Source of the DNA: a virus
Virus record (IMG/VR): IMGVR_UViG_3300027499_000013
Span: 1 to 36,231 of that record
Direction: 5' to 3' (one strand)
DNA length: 36,231 nucleotides
Below are positions 13,629-20,551 of this stretch, one piece after another. The position numbers and the translations under genes are program-made. Numbering within the stretch: the stretch's first letter is position 1; every line of letters begins with the position of its first letter. Below the pieces are notes generated by a model. That model ran no database searches. It worked only from the letters and a program-made list of their open reading frames with translations, and was not told where the DNA came from.

Positions 13629-14351
13629 ATGGACACGCTCAAACGCTCTAAAGACCGCAAGGTGACGAACGCTGTCATGCCCTCGGGCAAGGCTGCGGCC
13701 ATTGCCAACACATTCGGTCTGCCCTCGGGAAAGCCATTCTCATGCCCGGGAGCAACATCGGTATGCGAACTAATCTGCTACGCAGGGAAGCTCGAAAAGA
13801 TTTACAAGGGAGTACGCGAGGTGCTGGTTCACAACTGGGACTTGCTCCGCAACGCCGATCTCGACACGATGTTCACTCTGCTTGACGGCATGGTGACGGA
13901 CTTCGAGAACGACAGCGACAAGCGAGGCGCGGACAAACTGTTCCGAATCCACTGGGACGGCGACTTCTTCAACGACGCCTACACCTACGCGTGGAAGCGT
14001 GTGGTCGAGAATCATCTCGATGTTCAGTTTTGGGTCTACACCCGAACCGAGGACAGCGCGATTATCCTCCGCGACATTCCGAATCTGTCGCTGTATTTCT
14101 CGGCGGACAGCGCGAACCTCGACACCGCGATTGCGCTCCGCGAGGAGTACGGAATCCGTCTCGCGTATCTCGCGGACAACTTCGAATCGGGTCAAGCGGT
14201 AATCAAGCAGATTACTGGCCGACCCGGTGCGAAGTGTCCAGAGAACAAGGGAGCATTGCCCCTAATCTCAAGCGAGGGTAGTGCCTGCGTACGCTGTGGT
14301 CTCTGCGTATTCAACAAAGCGGATATCGTATTCTCCGCCAGCAAGAAGTAA
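13629..14351 (+). CDS. GP88-family protein
   Basis: 240 aa with the order typical of the actinophage gene-product-88 family: a Lys-rich start with N-A-V-M-P-S-G-K, then FSCPGATSVCELICYA (CP-x-AT-x2-C-x3-CYA), then FRIHWDGDFFNDAYTYAW (the H-x-D/S-GDFF block), then VYTRTEDSA, then a Cys-rich end (KCPENKG...CVRCGLC). The Cys pattern suggests a metal or Fe-S centre. I know of no established biochemical role. Single-gene unit. Length and blocks appear complete. Confidence 0.88.
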   Translation: MDTLKRSKDRKVTNAVMPSGKAAAIANTFGLPSGKPFSCPGATSVCELICYAGKLEKIYKGVREVLVHNWDLLRNADLDTMFTLLDGMVTDFENDSDKRGADKLFRIHWDGDFFNDAYTYAWKRVVENHLDVQFWVYTRTEDSAIILRDIPNLSLYFSADSANLDTAIALREEYGIRLAYLADNFESGQAVIKQITGRPGAKCPENKGALPLISSEGSACVRCGLCVFNKADIVFSASKK

Positions 14352-14357
14352 CGAGAG

Positions 14358-14390
14358 GGAGGGGAGCCTTGCGCTTCCCTCCTTTCTTGT
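14358..14390 (+). terminator. Intrinsic terminator
   Basis: GGAGGGGAGC / GCTTCCCTCC (10 bp, one G-U) around CTTGC, then TTTCTTGT. Confidence 0.92.
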
Positions 14391-14391
14391 G

Positions 14392-14436
14392 TAATGTCGA
14401 AGTGTGACACCCGTCACACCAAACCGAAAGGAAACA
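14392..14436 (+). promoter_or_regulatory. Cassette leader
   Basis: TAATGT (14392-14397), hairpin GTGTGAC-ACCC-GTCACAC (14402-14419), then GAAAGGAAA. Confidence 0.78.
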
Positions 14437-14438
14437 CA

Positions 14439-15140
14439 ATGATTGACACCGAACAAGATAGCGTCGTGACCGACGCGCAGAACATCGGGTTCCTGCCCGT
14501 CACCGACGAGCGATACCCTGCGCTTCTCAAGAAGCGACTTGGTGACAAGGCTCCCGACCTCTGGTACTTGGGGAACCTCGACCTGCTCTCCGACCTCTCC
14601 AACGCCGTTACCCTCACGGGCGCTCGCGCTTCGACAGGCTACGGCGAGCACATCGCGATGGACTTCGCGGCTGGACTCGTCTCGCGTGGCTACACCACCA
14701 TCACTGGCGGAGCGTACGGCATTGACGGAATGGCAACTCGCGCCACTCTGGCGTGTGGTGGAAACACCATCGTGGTCGCGGCTGGTGGACTCGATACCGC
14801 GTACCCATCGGGTCACTCGGAACTGTTCCGTCGAGTCGCGATGACTGGACTCCTGCTCTCGGAGTCACCTCCGAAAACGGCTCCGACTCGCGAACGCTTC
14901 CTGAAGCGGAGCAAGTTGATGGCGAACCTCTCGGTTGCTGTCGTGGTGGTCGAGGCTGGCTACCGCAGTGGCTCCGTCAATGTCGCGAACCACGCGCTCA
15001 AAAAGCGCCGAGCAAAGGTCGGAGCAGTTCCTGGACCGATTACTTCGGGAACATCCGCTGGCACTCACGCGCTCATCAGGCGTGGTGCGAACCTGATTAC
15101 CTCCGTTGCCGACGTTATCGAAATGTTGGGTCGGGAGTAA
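14439..15140 (+). CDS. DprA/Smf-like DNA-processing protein
   Basis: 233 aa. Rossmann-type DprA blocks in order: VTLTGARASTGYGE (57-70), ITGGAYGIDGMATRATLACGG (88-108), IVVAAGGLDTAYPSGH (111-126), a phosphate-side block with VVVVEAGYRSGSVNVANHAL (168-187), and VGAVPGPITSGTSAGTHALI (194-213). DprA binds ssDNA and loads RecA in bacterial transformation; phage copies probably act in recombination or protect entering DNA. The family match is strong. Single-gene cassette, so it is controlled independently of its neighbours. Confidence 0.9.
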   Translation: MIDTEQDSVVTDAQNIGFLPVTDERYPALLKKRLGDKAPDLWYLGNLDLLSDLSNAVTLTGARASTGYGEHIAMDFAAGLVSRGYTTITGGAYGIDGMATRATLACGGNTIVVAAGGLDTAYPSGHSELFRRVAMTGLLLSESPPKTAPTRERFLKRSKLMANLSVAVVVVEAGYRSGSVNVANHALKKRRAKVGAVPGPITSGTSAGTHALIRRGANLITSVADVIEMLGRE

Positions 15141-15152
15141 TCCACACCGAGA

Positions 15153-15180
15153 GGGGGGAGGCTAGCGCCTCCTCCCTTTT
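15153..15180 (+). terminator. Intrinsic terminator
   Basis: GGGGGGAGGC / GCCTCCTCCC (one G-U) around TAGC, then TTTT. Confidence 0.93.
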
Positions 15181-15185
15181 CGGCG

Positions 15186-15228
15186 TATGCTGAAATCGTG
15201 CCACCCGGCACACCAACCGAAAGGAACA
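15186..15228 (+). promoter_or_regulatory. Cassette leader
   Basis: TATGCT (15186-15191), six bases, hairpin GTGCC-ACCC-GGCAC (15198-15211), then GAAAGGAA. Confidence 0.75.
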
Positions 15229-15230
15229 GA

Positions 15231-15368
15231 ATGAACATCAGCATCACCGTACCGAGTATCCACGCGGATACTCTCACGGGATTCATCGGCCAGTTCTTGG
15301 ACGAGAATGACCCCGACCAGTTCGTGCGCGAAGCGTTCGAAAACATCTACAACCAACTCACCGACTAG
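15231..15368 (+). CDS. Small acidic protein, 45 aa
   Basis: First gene of a three-gene cassette unit. The peptide begins MNISITVPSIHADTLTG and continues with an acidic helix (FLDENDPDQFVREAFENIYN). The start is fixed by GAAAGGAACAGA. The small fold could be strand-helix. No family recognised. The next gene follows after nine bases. Confidence 0.72.
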   Translation: MNISITVPSIHADTLTGFIGQFLDENDPDQFVREAFENIYNQLTD

Positions 15369-15377
15369 GAGCAACTG

Positions 15378-15752
15378 ATGACAACGCAAATACACTTCGT
15401 GGTCTACTACGACACCGAGGACAAGAAGTTCTGGCTCGATGATGAATCGCTGATGTCGAAGTTCGGCGCGGCCTCGTGGTTCGACACCGACACCCAAGAA
15501 TGGTCAGCACCAGAGGAGGGCGAGGAGGATCAACTCGAATACATCCTCCGCCGTCAACTTGCGTTGATGACCAAGCCAGAGGGAACCTACTTCGCAAGCG
15601 ATGGTTCGTTTGGTAGCGCAGACGGTCTCGAGATTGTGGAGACTTGGGATTGGACAGAGGAGGACTGGGCAATGGTCGAGAACGCCTCCGACAGCGAGCG
15701 CGCTGCGCTTGCCCGTCACATCGCCAATGTCAAGGTGGTGTGTCCTCAATGA
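15378..15752 (+). CDS. Hypothetical protein, 124 aa
   Basis: Second gene of the unit, with AGGAG nine bases before ATG 15378. It has strands (QIHFVVYYDTEDKKFWLDD), acidic loops and Trp pairs (ETWDWTEEDWAMV). No recognised family. Ends ATGA-overlapped with the next gene. Confidence 0.8.
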   Translation: MTTQIHFVVYYDTEDKKFWLDDESLMSKFGAASWFDTDTQEWSAPEEGEEDQLEYILRRQLALMTKPEGTYFASDGSFGSADGLEIVETWDWTEEDWAMVENASDSERAALARHIANVKVVCPQ

Positions 15753-15883
15753 GAACATTCATCTTTCTCACAGGAGAGAAAGTCCAAGTCCTCGCTGACA
15801 CGCTCGAAGAAGCGGAACGCCTCCTCTCGCTCGGTGAGTACGAGCAAATCGAAACCGAGACAATCCTGCTCGACGAGATTTGA
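15749..15883 (+). CDS. Small protein, 44 aa
   Basis: ATGA overlap with the upstream gene. MRTFIFLTGEKVQVLADTLE then an acidic helix (EEAERLLSLGEYEQIETE) gives a beta-beta-alpha-like micro-domain. Last gene of the unit. Unknown role. Confidence 0.72.
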   Translation: MRTFIFLTGEKVQVLADTLEEAERLLSLGEYEQIETETILLDEI

Positions 15884-15897
15884 CAATCCAACACGCG

Positions 15898-15931
15898 ACC
15901 CCCCTCCCTTGACTCGGAGGGGGGTTTCGTT
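15898..15931 (+). terminator. Intrinsic terminator
   Basis: ACCCCCCTCC / GGAGGGGGGT around CTTGACTC, then TTCGTTT. Confidence 0.92.
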
Positions 15932-15975
15932 TATTGTTGTAATGTAGCCACTTGGCTACCCGATGAAAGGAAGCA
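15932..15975 (+). promoter_or_regulatory. Cassette leader
   Basis: TATTGT (15932-15937), six bases, hairpin GTAGCC-ACTT-GGCTAC (15944-15959), then GAAAGGAA. Confidence 0.75.
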
Positions 15976-15977
15976 GT

Positions 15978-16607
15978 ATGCCTAACTGGGTCTACAACAG
16001 CCTGACCGTCACCGCGCCCAGCGGAGACAAAATGGAACTCCAATCGTTCCTCCGCGAGATGGAAATGCCCCGACCTGAAATGGTCTATGACGGCTTCGAG
16101 CCGACAGGGGAAATCAAACTGGGCGAGGCTCGGTTCTCGTTCTGGAATGTCCTCGCACCGCCAGCCGACAAGTTGGACGAATACTTCGGTCGCAGGGGGG
16201 TCGTCAACGGCGAGCAGGTCGGTGGCACTGACACCAACTGGTACTCGTGGAACAACGACAACTGGGGTTGTAAGTGGGACGCTGGTGACGGAGATTTGGG
16301 CTGGCTGGATGAGGACACGCTCCAAATCACATTCCAGACACCGTGGGATTATCCGCGAGGCGTGGTCGCTGCCATCGCCGAGCAATACTCGCACCTCGAA
16401 ATCTCGTGGGTCTACGAGGAGGAGCAGGGCTGGGGTGGAGAACTCACGCTCAAAGACGGTGAAGTGACCGTTGACGAGGAGTGGGACATTCCCGACAGCC
16501 ACGCCGACTACACCAAGCGCGGTAACGAGTGCCGTTGCGAGTGGGGTGACGACAAGGAAAACTGGTTCGAGGACTGCCCTGCGGAGTCCGAACTGGTCAC
16601 GCAGTAA
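15978..16607 (+). CDS. DUF1281/Api92-like ferredoxin-fold family protein
   Basis: 209 aa. It opens MPNWVYNSLTVTAPSGD (W-x-x-N-x-L-x-V block), then FSFWNVLAPPADK, then NWYSWNNDNWGCKWDAG (WY-x-W-x2-x-WG-x-KWD block), then FQTPWDYPRGVVAAIAEQYS, then EQGWGGELTLKDGEV. This order matches the Api92-like/DUF1281 family of phages and mobile elements, whose function I do not know. The C-terminus adds a Cys-containing acidic tail (CRCEWGDDKENWFEDC). Single-gene unit. Confidence 0.85.
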   Translation: MPNWVYNSLTVTAPSGDKMELQSFLREMEMPRPEMVYDGFEPTGEIKLGEARFSFWNVLAPPADKLDEYFGRRGVVNGEQVGGTDTNWYSWNNDNWGCKWDAGDGDLGWLDEDTLQITFQTPWDYPRGVVAAIAEQYSHLEISWVYEEEQGWGGELTLKDGEVTVDEEWDIPDSHADYTKRGNECRCEWGDDKENWFEDCPAESELVTQ

Positions 16608-16620
16608 CGACAGGAGGGGG

Positions 16621-16651
16621 GAGGGGGGAGGCTAACGCTTCCCCTCTCTTT
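16621..16651 (+). terminator. Intrinsic terminator
   Basis: GAGGGGGGAGGC pairs imperfectly with GCTTCCCCTC around TAAC, then TCTTTGT. Confidence 0.88.
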
Positions 16652-16655
16652 GTCG

Positions 16656-16702
16656 TAGATTGGAAACAGGTCGGGTGAGAGCCACGCGATCGGAAAGGAA
16701 CA
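16656..16702 (+). promoter_or_regulatory. Cassette leader
   Basis: TAGATT (16656-16661), imperfect hairpin GGTCG(g)GTG-AGAGC-CAC(g)CGATC (16669-16691), then GAAAGGAA. Confidence 0.65.
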
Positions 16703-16704
16703 CA

Positions 16705-17109
16705 ATGGCTAACTACTACGGTCAGGTCCGTACCAACTACTTCGCGGTCAAAGACCCCGAAGCATTCCGCGAGGACATTATGAACTATCCTGTTCAGATG
16801 ATTTCGCAGGAGCGAGACGGGGAAATTCTCTTCGGATTCCTCGACACAGACGAGGGTGGTCTGCCCGTCACGACCTACAACGAGGAGACAGACGAGGACA
16901 CCGAGATTATCTGGGAGGACTTGTTCATCAAGCACCTCAAGGATGACTGGGTAGCCATCATCCTCGAGGTCGGGTCGGAGAAGCACCGCTACTTCCAAGG
17001 GTTCGCCAGCGCGTACAACAACAAGGGTGAGACCGTCTATCTCAACCTTGAGGACATCTACGACCTCGCTGCGAAGTTGGGTGGAACGATTACACACGCT
17101 AGTTACTAG
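16705..17109 (+). CDS. Conserved phage hypothetical, RTNYFAVKD type, 134 aa
   Basis: MANYYGQVRTNYFAVKDPEAF, then RDGEILFGFLDTDEGG, then IIWEDLFIKHLKDDWVAIIL and EVGSEKHRYFQGFASAYNN ending in LEDIYDLA. I recognise these blocks (RTNYF, DWVA-x-x-x-EVG-x-EK-x-RY) from many phages and plasmids as a conserved hypothetical family. No mechanism is known to me. Single-gene unit with an imperfect 5' hairpin. Confidence 0.84.
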   Translation: MANYYGQVRTNYFAVKDPEAFREDIMNYPVQMISQERDGEILFGFLDTDEGGLPVTTYNEETDEDTEIIWEDLFIKHLKDDWVAIILEVGSEKHRYFQGFASAYNNKGETVYLNLEDIYDLAAKLGGTITHASY

Positions 17110-17117
17110 CGGTCAGG

Positions 17118-17148
17118 GGGGAGGGGTCGTTGACCTCTCCCCTCTTTC
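17118..17148 (+). terminator. Intrinsic terminator
   Basis: GGGGAGGGGTC / GACCTCTCCCC (one G-U) around GTT, then TCTTTCG. Confidence 0.93.
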
Positions 17149-17183
17149 GTGGTTGACTTGGATTGCCACAACGAAAGGAAACA
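17149..17183 (+). promoter_or_regulatory. Atypical cassette leader, no clear -10
   Basis: GTGG (17149) can pair with CCAC (17166-17169) before GAAAGGAAA. No TANNNT is seen at the usual place, so transcription may come from upstream read-through. Confidence 0.4.
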
Positions 17184-17185
17184 CA

Positions 17186-17443
17186 ATGGCTGAACGAGTA
17201 ACATGGGTTGACTACGCTTGGAAAGATGATGTAGTCGCTGGCGACACAATGGCACAAGTTGTCATTCTCAACGACCCCGACCTCTACGAGAAAATGGTGG
17301 AGGACGAGGACTTCGACCAACGCATCTGGTACTACTTCCAAGATGAAGCAGAGTTCCAACGCGCGTTCGACCCCAAGAATACGGAACAAGAGTTCTACCT
17401 TCTTGCGGAACACCCAGAGTACGCGGGTATCGAGTTCGAGTAA
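17186..17443 (+). CDS. Hypothetical acidic protein, 85 aa
   Basis: Acidic and aromatic (WVDYAWKDDVVAGDTMAQVV, then NDPDLYEKMVEDEDFDQRIW). The spacing of Asp/Glu and Trp is reminiscent of small DNA-mimic-like proteins, but that is only composition. ATG 17186 follows GAAAGGAAACACA. Unlike neighbours its leader lacks a visible -10. Confidence 0.8.
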   Translation: MAERVTWVDYAWKDDVVAGDTMAQVVILNDPDLYEKMVEDEDFDQRIWYYFQDEAEFQRAFDPKNTEQEFYLLAEHPEYAGIEFE

Positions 17444-17450
17444 AAACGGC

Positions 17451-17474
17451 GAGGGGAGGTTGCGGCCTCCCCTC
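17451..17474 (+). other. Intercistronic hairpin without T-run or promoter
   Basis: GAGGGGAGG / CCTCCCCTC (9 bp perfect) around TTGCGG. No T-run follows and no -10 precedes the next SD (GAAAGGAAA). It may be a merged terminator/5' hairpin, making 17186 and 17498 one transcript. Confidence 0.7.
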
Positions 17475-17497
17475 ACCACCAACCGAAAGGAAACACA

Positions 17498-17824
17498 ATG
17501 AAGTTTATGACGCTATGCGAGAACGACTCGGGTGCAAACGGAACGAGTTTGCAAGGGTACATCGAGACAACTCGCGAACACATCGAGACGGTGTTTGGAT
17601 CACCAACCATCTCTCTAGGGAACGACTCGGGGAGCAAGGTCACGACCGAGTGGGACTTGCTGTTCGAGGACGGTACTCGAGTAACGCTCTACGACTGGAA
17701 GCGATACGAAGACGGTGCGCCAGAAATGGACGAACTCTACGACTGGCACATCGGGGGAGACTCGCTCTTCGCTGTGAGCCGTGTGGTCGAAGCGTTGGGG
17801 ATTGCCGGTCGGGTTCTGTCCTAA
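17498..17824 (+). CDS. Conserved phage protein with YDWHIGG motif, 108 aa
   Basis: SLQGYIETTREHIETVFGSP, then KVTTEWDLLFEDGTRVTLYD, then YDWHIGGDSLFAVSRVVEAL. The LQGYI, EW-x-L-x-F-x-DGT and YDWHIGG blocks mark a small family seen in many tailed phages; role unknown to me. It lies directly after the promoterless hairpin, so it is probably co-transcribed with 17186. Confidence 0.84.
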   Translation: MKFMTLCENDSGANGTSLQGYIETTREHIETVFGSPTISLGNDSGSKVTTEWDLLFEDGTRVTLYDWKRYEDGAPEMDELYDWHIGGDSLFAVSRVVEALGIAGRVLS

Positions 17825-17836
17825 TCGGACACGGAG

Positions 17837-17867
17837 GGGAGGGGGTCATTGCGACCTCCTCCCTTTT
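17837..17867 (+). terminator. Intrinsic terminator
   Basis: GGGAGGGGGTC / GACCTCCTCCC (one G-U) around ATTGC, then TTTT. Confidence 0.93.
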
Positions 17868-17871
17868 GTCG

Positions 17872-17915
17872 TAGTTTGGGAATGTGAGCAGAACGGTTCT
17901 GCCACGGAAAGGAAG
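17872..17915 (+). promoter_or_regulatory. Cassette leader
   Basis: TAGTTT (17872-17877), hairpin GTG(a)GCAGAA-CGG-TTCTGC(c)CAC (17884-17906), then GGAAAGGAA. Confidence 0.75.
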
Positions 17916-17917
17916 CA

Positions 17918-18412
17918 ATGCTGGTTATTGTCTCGACCGCAGATGGTCAAGAACACCGCTTCGACAACGCAACTGCCGTGAGTGTCAACGGCGTTCCGTT
18001 GGAGGAGGAAACCACCGAGCAGAAGTGGGAGCGATTCCTCGCGACCGCTGCGAAGTTGGAGGACGGCTACGCCCTCTACTACGACAACCACGAGGACTTG
18101 TGCGGTTCGTACAAGTACGGCGAATGGGAAAACGAGGTCGGCGTGATGATGAAGTACGGAACGCTTCGCCCGATTCTCGCTTCCGATTACATCTCGGAAA
18201 TGTGGGATGAACTGGTTGATGACCTCGGTAGTGTGAATGTCGAGTTCGAGGTTGACGGAGTTTCGTTCGACCACGACATTGACGCTTCGGAGTTGGTGGA
18301 GCAGTACGGAGAGTCCTCCGCTCGTGACGAGTGGGTGAGGTCGAAGGACTTCTACTCGGACGAGGACTACAAGGTCTCTCGCGAACGCGACACGGTCAGC
18401 GACTTCGTGTGA
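17918..18412 (+). CDS. Hypothetical acidic protein, 164 aa
   Basis: The N-terminal strands MLVIVSTADGQEHRFDNATA and VSVNGVPLEEE resemble a small beta domain. An acidic body follows (YALYYDNHEDLCGSYKYGEW, VNVEFEVDGVSFDHDID). No recognised family. Strongly acidic overall. Single-gene unit. Confidence 0.8.
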   Translation: MLVIVSTADGQEHRFDNATAVSVNGVPLEEETTEQKWERFLATAAKLEDGYALYYDNHEDLCGSYKYGEWENEVGVMMKYGTLRPILASDYISEMWDELVDDLGSVNVEFEVDGVSFDHDIDASELVEQYGESSARDEWVRSKDFYSDEDYKVSRERDTVSDFV

Positions 18413-18418
18413 CAGATT

Positions 18419-18449
18419 GGGGAGGGGTGCTTGCACCTCTCCCCTTTCT
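18419..18449 (+). terminator. Intrinsic terminator
   Basis: GGGGAGGGGTGC / GCACCTCTCCCC around TT, then TTTCTC. Confidence 0.92.
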
Positions 18450-18453
18450 CGCG

Positions 18454-18495
18454 TAGTTTGGGAATGTGGCCGAGGGTCGGCCACCGAAAGGAACA
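18454..18495 (+). promoter_or_regulatory. Cassette leader
   Basis: TAGTTT (18454-18459), six bases, perfect 8-bp hairpin GTGGCCGA-GGG-TCGGCCAC (18466-18484), then GAAAGGAA. Confidence 0.78.
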
Positions 18496-18497
18496 CA

Positions 18498-18941
18498 ATG
18501 AACGACAGGTATGAATCCCGCAGGAAGGGCTGCATTGCCCACAAGGTGGACAGCGAGGCGTTGACCAAGCACATCCACAAAATCCTCGAACTGACCTACG
18601 GCAAGGTCGATCGCCTCGAGAAGTGCGAGGTCGAACCTCTGGTCTTCGTCACGCTCAAGGACACGGACTCGTGGAAAAAGCCCCGGGTCGCCATCATCGG
18701 GACAGAGGGTGTCGGTTGGCGGAGTGACGAGGACAGTCGAATCGTGACCGTCCCCGTCTGGTCAAGCAACGGGTTCTCGTACGCTCACCCCGTTGACCTC
18801 CACGCCGAGATGCTCAAGACATTCGTGACCGAGGAAACGGTTGACCTCGCGGATTGGGTGCGAGTGTTCGGTGACCGTCTGGAAACCAACCTGTGTATCT
18901 GGCAGGAAGCAATGGCGGTGACCGAGGAAGCCACGGTCTAA
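18498..18941 (+). CDS. Hypothetical protein, 147 aa
   Basis: The N-terminal basic helix (RYESRRKGCIAHKVDSEALT) is followed by a helix-strand body (HIHKILELTYGKVDRLEKCE, VEPLVFVTLKDTDSWKKPRV) and an acidic C-terminus. No family recognised. Single-gene unit with the most regular hairpin of the left half. Confidence 0.8.
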   Translation: MNDRYESRRKGCIAHKVDSEALTKHIHKILELTYGKVDRLEKCEVEPLVFVTLKDTDSWKKPRVAIIGTEGVGWRSDEDSRIVTVPVWSSNGFSYAHPVDLHAEMLKTFVTEETVDLADWVRVFGDRLETNLCIWQEAMAVTEEATV

Positions 18942-18951
18942 CCGCGAGAGA

Positions 18952-18985
18952 GGAGGAGGGGTCGTTGACCTCTCCTCCTTTTTTG
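18952..18985 (+). terminator. Intrinsic terminator
   Basis: GGAGGAGGGGTC / GACCTCTCCTCC around GTT, then TTTTTT. Confidence 0.95.
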
Positions 18986-18987
18986 CG

Positions 18988-19031
18988 TATCGTTGAGGTG
19001 TCGGGGGAAACTCCCCCTACGGAAAGGAACA
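18988..19031 (+). promoter_or_regulatory. Cassette leader
   Basis: TATCGT (18988-18993), hairpin GT(c)GGGGG-AAACT-CCCCC(t)AC (19000-19020), then GGAAAGGAA. Confidence 0.78.
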
Positions 19032-19033
19032 CT

Positions 19034-19354
19034 ATGTCCGACTGGGAAACCACAATCACCGCTCACACGATCAACCTCTCCGAGTTGTTCATCGGGATAG
19101 AAGCGAGCATCTCGTTCGCCGAAAGCGACTCGGGAACTGGTCGCTCCTCCTACGCGCTCGCGTGGACTGACGGGCTCGCCAACGCGTGGACAGAACACTA
19201 CACCGAGTTGCACCAAGCACTCGCTCGGGTCGCGCTCCTCGCGTTCATTGATGTCGAATCCACGGGGTCGGGTCTTGACCGCTCGTTCTCGGACATCGGT
19301 TCGAACTTCGCGCAACACGCTGACGCGTTCGTTCAGTCACGCACCAATCGCTAG
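19034..19354 (+). CDS. Hypothetical protein, 106 aa
   Basis: MSDWETTITAHTINLSELFI, then ISFAESDSGTGRSSYALAWT, then helical ALARVALLAFIDVES. It looks like a small alpha/beta protein. No family recognised. Single-gene unit. Confidence 0.8.
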   Translation: MSDWETTITAHTINLSELFIGIEASISFAESDSGTGRSSYALAWTDGLANAWTEHYTELHQALARVALLAFIDVESTGSGLDRSFSDIGSNFAQHADAFVQSRTNR

Positions 19355-19360
19355 GCAATG

Positions 19361-19390
19361 GGGGGTCACTTCGGTGACCCCCTGTTTGCG
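19361..19390 (+). terminator. Intrinsic terminator, UUCG loop
   Basis: GGGGGTCAC / GTGACCCCC around TTCG, then TGTTTGCG. Confidence 0.93.
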
Positions 19391-19451
19391 TTTGTCGGGG
19401 AGTCGGCGTATCGTTGAGGTGTGGGCAGATGGTCTGCCACGGAAAGGAACA
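19386..19451 (+). promoter_or_regulatory. Cassette promoter and leader
   Basis: TTGCGT (19386-19391), 17 nt, TATCGT (19409-19414), six bases, hairpin GTGG(g)CAGA-TGG-TCTGCCAC (19421-19440), then GGAAAGGAA. Confidence 0.8.
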
Positions 19452-19453
19452 CC

Positions 19454-19780
19454 ATGAAAATGAAACTGAAAGGTCAGACTGGCTGGGGTGCTGTTGAGTC
19501 GGCACTCTCGGAGGCTCGCGGCATCGCGTTCGACACCTGCCACAAAATCTACATCTTGATGGACGAGGAGCAGATGACGTTGATGAAGCAGTACGGCTAC
19601 GACCCTCTCATCTCGGCGAGCGACATGGACTCATACGCCATGCTGGAAAAGGTGAAGGAATGGTACGAGGAATCGTGCGGCCTTCGGTTCGTGAACGCTG
19701 TCTACACCAACCACCAGAACCCGAACGATGGATTCTGCGACCTCATTCCCCAAGCATTCGACGAGGACGAGGAAGACTGA
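19454..19780 (+). CDS. Hypothetical protein, 108 aa
   Basis: Helical with an acidic tail (GAVESALSEARGIAFDTCHK, then IYILMDEEQMTLMKQYGYD, end EDEED). The order helix, YILMD strand, Q-x-x-x-M-x-x-YGYDP recalls small phage hypothetical families, but no name can be given. It is followed by a hairpin and then the XRE gene with no promoter between. Confidence 0.82.
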   Translation: MKMKLKGQTGWGAVESALSEARGIAFDTCHKIYILMDEEQMTLMKQYGYDPLISASDMDSYAMLEKVKEWYEESCGLRFVNAVYTNHQNPNDGFCDLIPQAFDEDEED

Positions 19781-19785
19781 CCAAG

Positions 19786-19822
19786 ACGGAGCGCACCCTT
19801 TCGGGGGTGCGCTTCGCTCCGT
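19786..19822 (+). other. Long intercistronic hairpin without T-run
   Basis: GCACCC-TTTCG-GGGGTGC core with outer ACGGAGC / GCTCCGT. No T-run follows and no -10 appears before the SD of the XRE gene, so it is probably a processing, stabilising or partial termination element within one transcript. Confidence 0.7.
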
Positions 19823-19838
19823 TCACGAAAGGAACGAA

Positions 19839-20114
19839 ATGAAATCACGCGCTGCCATTGGGTACACGATCTACGCACGCCGACACGATCTCGGTATGAC
19901 CGGACTCGAGCTCGCCCGAGCCTCGGGAGTATCGAACGCCTACATCTCCGAGGTCGAACACGGAAAGAAAGAAGTGTCGAGTGACTATCTCGCGCTACTC
20001 GCCAAGGGACTCGGACTCACGGTTGGGGACATACTCATCTCCGCTGGGCACCTGACGAACGAGTGGGAGGGGTACTTGACCACAGTCAGGTCGAAGCGTA
20101 CTGTTGAGGTGTAG
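19839..20114 (+). CDS. XRE-family HTH regulator (Cro/CI-like)
   Basis: 91 aa. HTH_3 domain at residues about 8-62: AIGYTIYARRHDLGMTGLEL, ARASGVSNAYISEVEHGKKE (the V-S-N-A-Y-I-S-E-V-E-H-G recognition helix), then YLALLAKGLGLTVGDIL. It is the only clear DNA-binding regulator in the array. The gene has an SD but no own visible promoter. Its last codons contain the -35 and -10 of the next gene's promoter, so it could repress or activate that promoter. It is the natural candidate for controlling cassette promoters. That role is inference. Confidence 0.9.
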   Translation: MKSRAAIGYTIYARRHDLGMTGLELARASGVSNAYISEVEHGKKEVSSDYLALLAKGLGLTVGDILISAGHLTNEWEGYLTTVRSKRTVEV

Positions 20115-20138
20115 GGAGATTCCCTGCCGAAAGGAAAG
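20076..20138 (+). promoter_or_regulatory. Near-consensus promoter inside the end of the XRE gene, with 5' hairpin
   Basis: TTGACC (20076-20081), 17 nt, TACTGT (20099-20104), hairpin GTAGGG-AGATT-CCCTGC (20111-20127), then GAAAGGAAA. The -35 is the best of the array, and the hairpin includes the XRE stop codon. Confidence 0.75.
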
Positions 20139-20140
20139 AA

Positions 20141-20551
20141 ATGACTGACACAATTATGAAAGCCGTCGTCACGACCGAGTGTACCTGTGAGGTGTACGAC
20201 GAAGTGACCGACGAATCCACACCGAGTGAGGATTGTCACGGGTGCTGGGACGACAACCAGTATGACTTCACGGAGAATTTCCTCCCTGAATGGGAGAGTC
20301 GTCACGGAATCACCAACACCGAGGACATCGTCATCTGGAGCGAGGCGATGGGCTGGGACAACCGTTCGGGACACGCCATCTGCAAGGTCGGCACAATCGT
20401 TGACACGCTCGCAATCAACGGGCAGTACCGCCTCGACTTCAAGTACGACCCCGAGTCGGGCAACCTGACCTGCACCCGATACTCGCACGACGAGCCAATG
20501 GGCGCGTTGTTCAAGGTCGGCTACCTCCGCGACATCGAGGAATCCGAATGA
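20141..20551 (+). CDS. Conserved phage protein with CTCEVYDE...CWDD motif, 136 aa
   Basis: TTECTCEVYDEVTDESTPSE, then DCHGCWDDNQYDF, then IVIWSEAMGWDNRSGHAICK, then NGQYRLDFKY and TRYSHDEPMGALF. This set of blocks (CxCEVYDE, C-x-x-CWDD, GMGW-type turn, RYSHDEP-x-GA) is a recurrent actinophage family of unknown role. The Cys residues suggest metal binding. It lies directly under the promoter embedded in the XRE gene. ATGA overlap with the next gene. Confidence 0.85.
   Translation: MTDTIMKAVVTTECTCEVYDEVTDESTPSEDCHGCWDDNQYDFTENFLPEWESRHGITNTEDIVIWSEAMGWDNRSGHAICKVGTIVDTLAINGQYRLDFKYDPESGNLTCTRYSHDEPMGALFKVGYLRDIEESE

Noticed and set aside
15231-15883. Three-gene unit considered as a toxin-antitoxin pair
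   Set aside because: Sizes would fit, but no recognisable toxin fold or antitoxin DNA-binding domain is visible.
17186-17443. Acidic protein considered as a DNA-mimic anti-restriction protein
   Set aside because: Acidic composition is shared by many genes of the array and there is no specific motif to support it.
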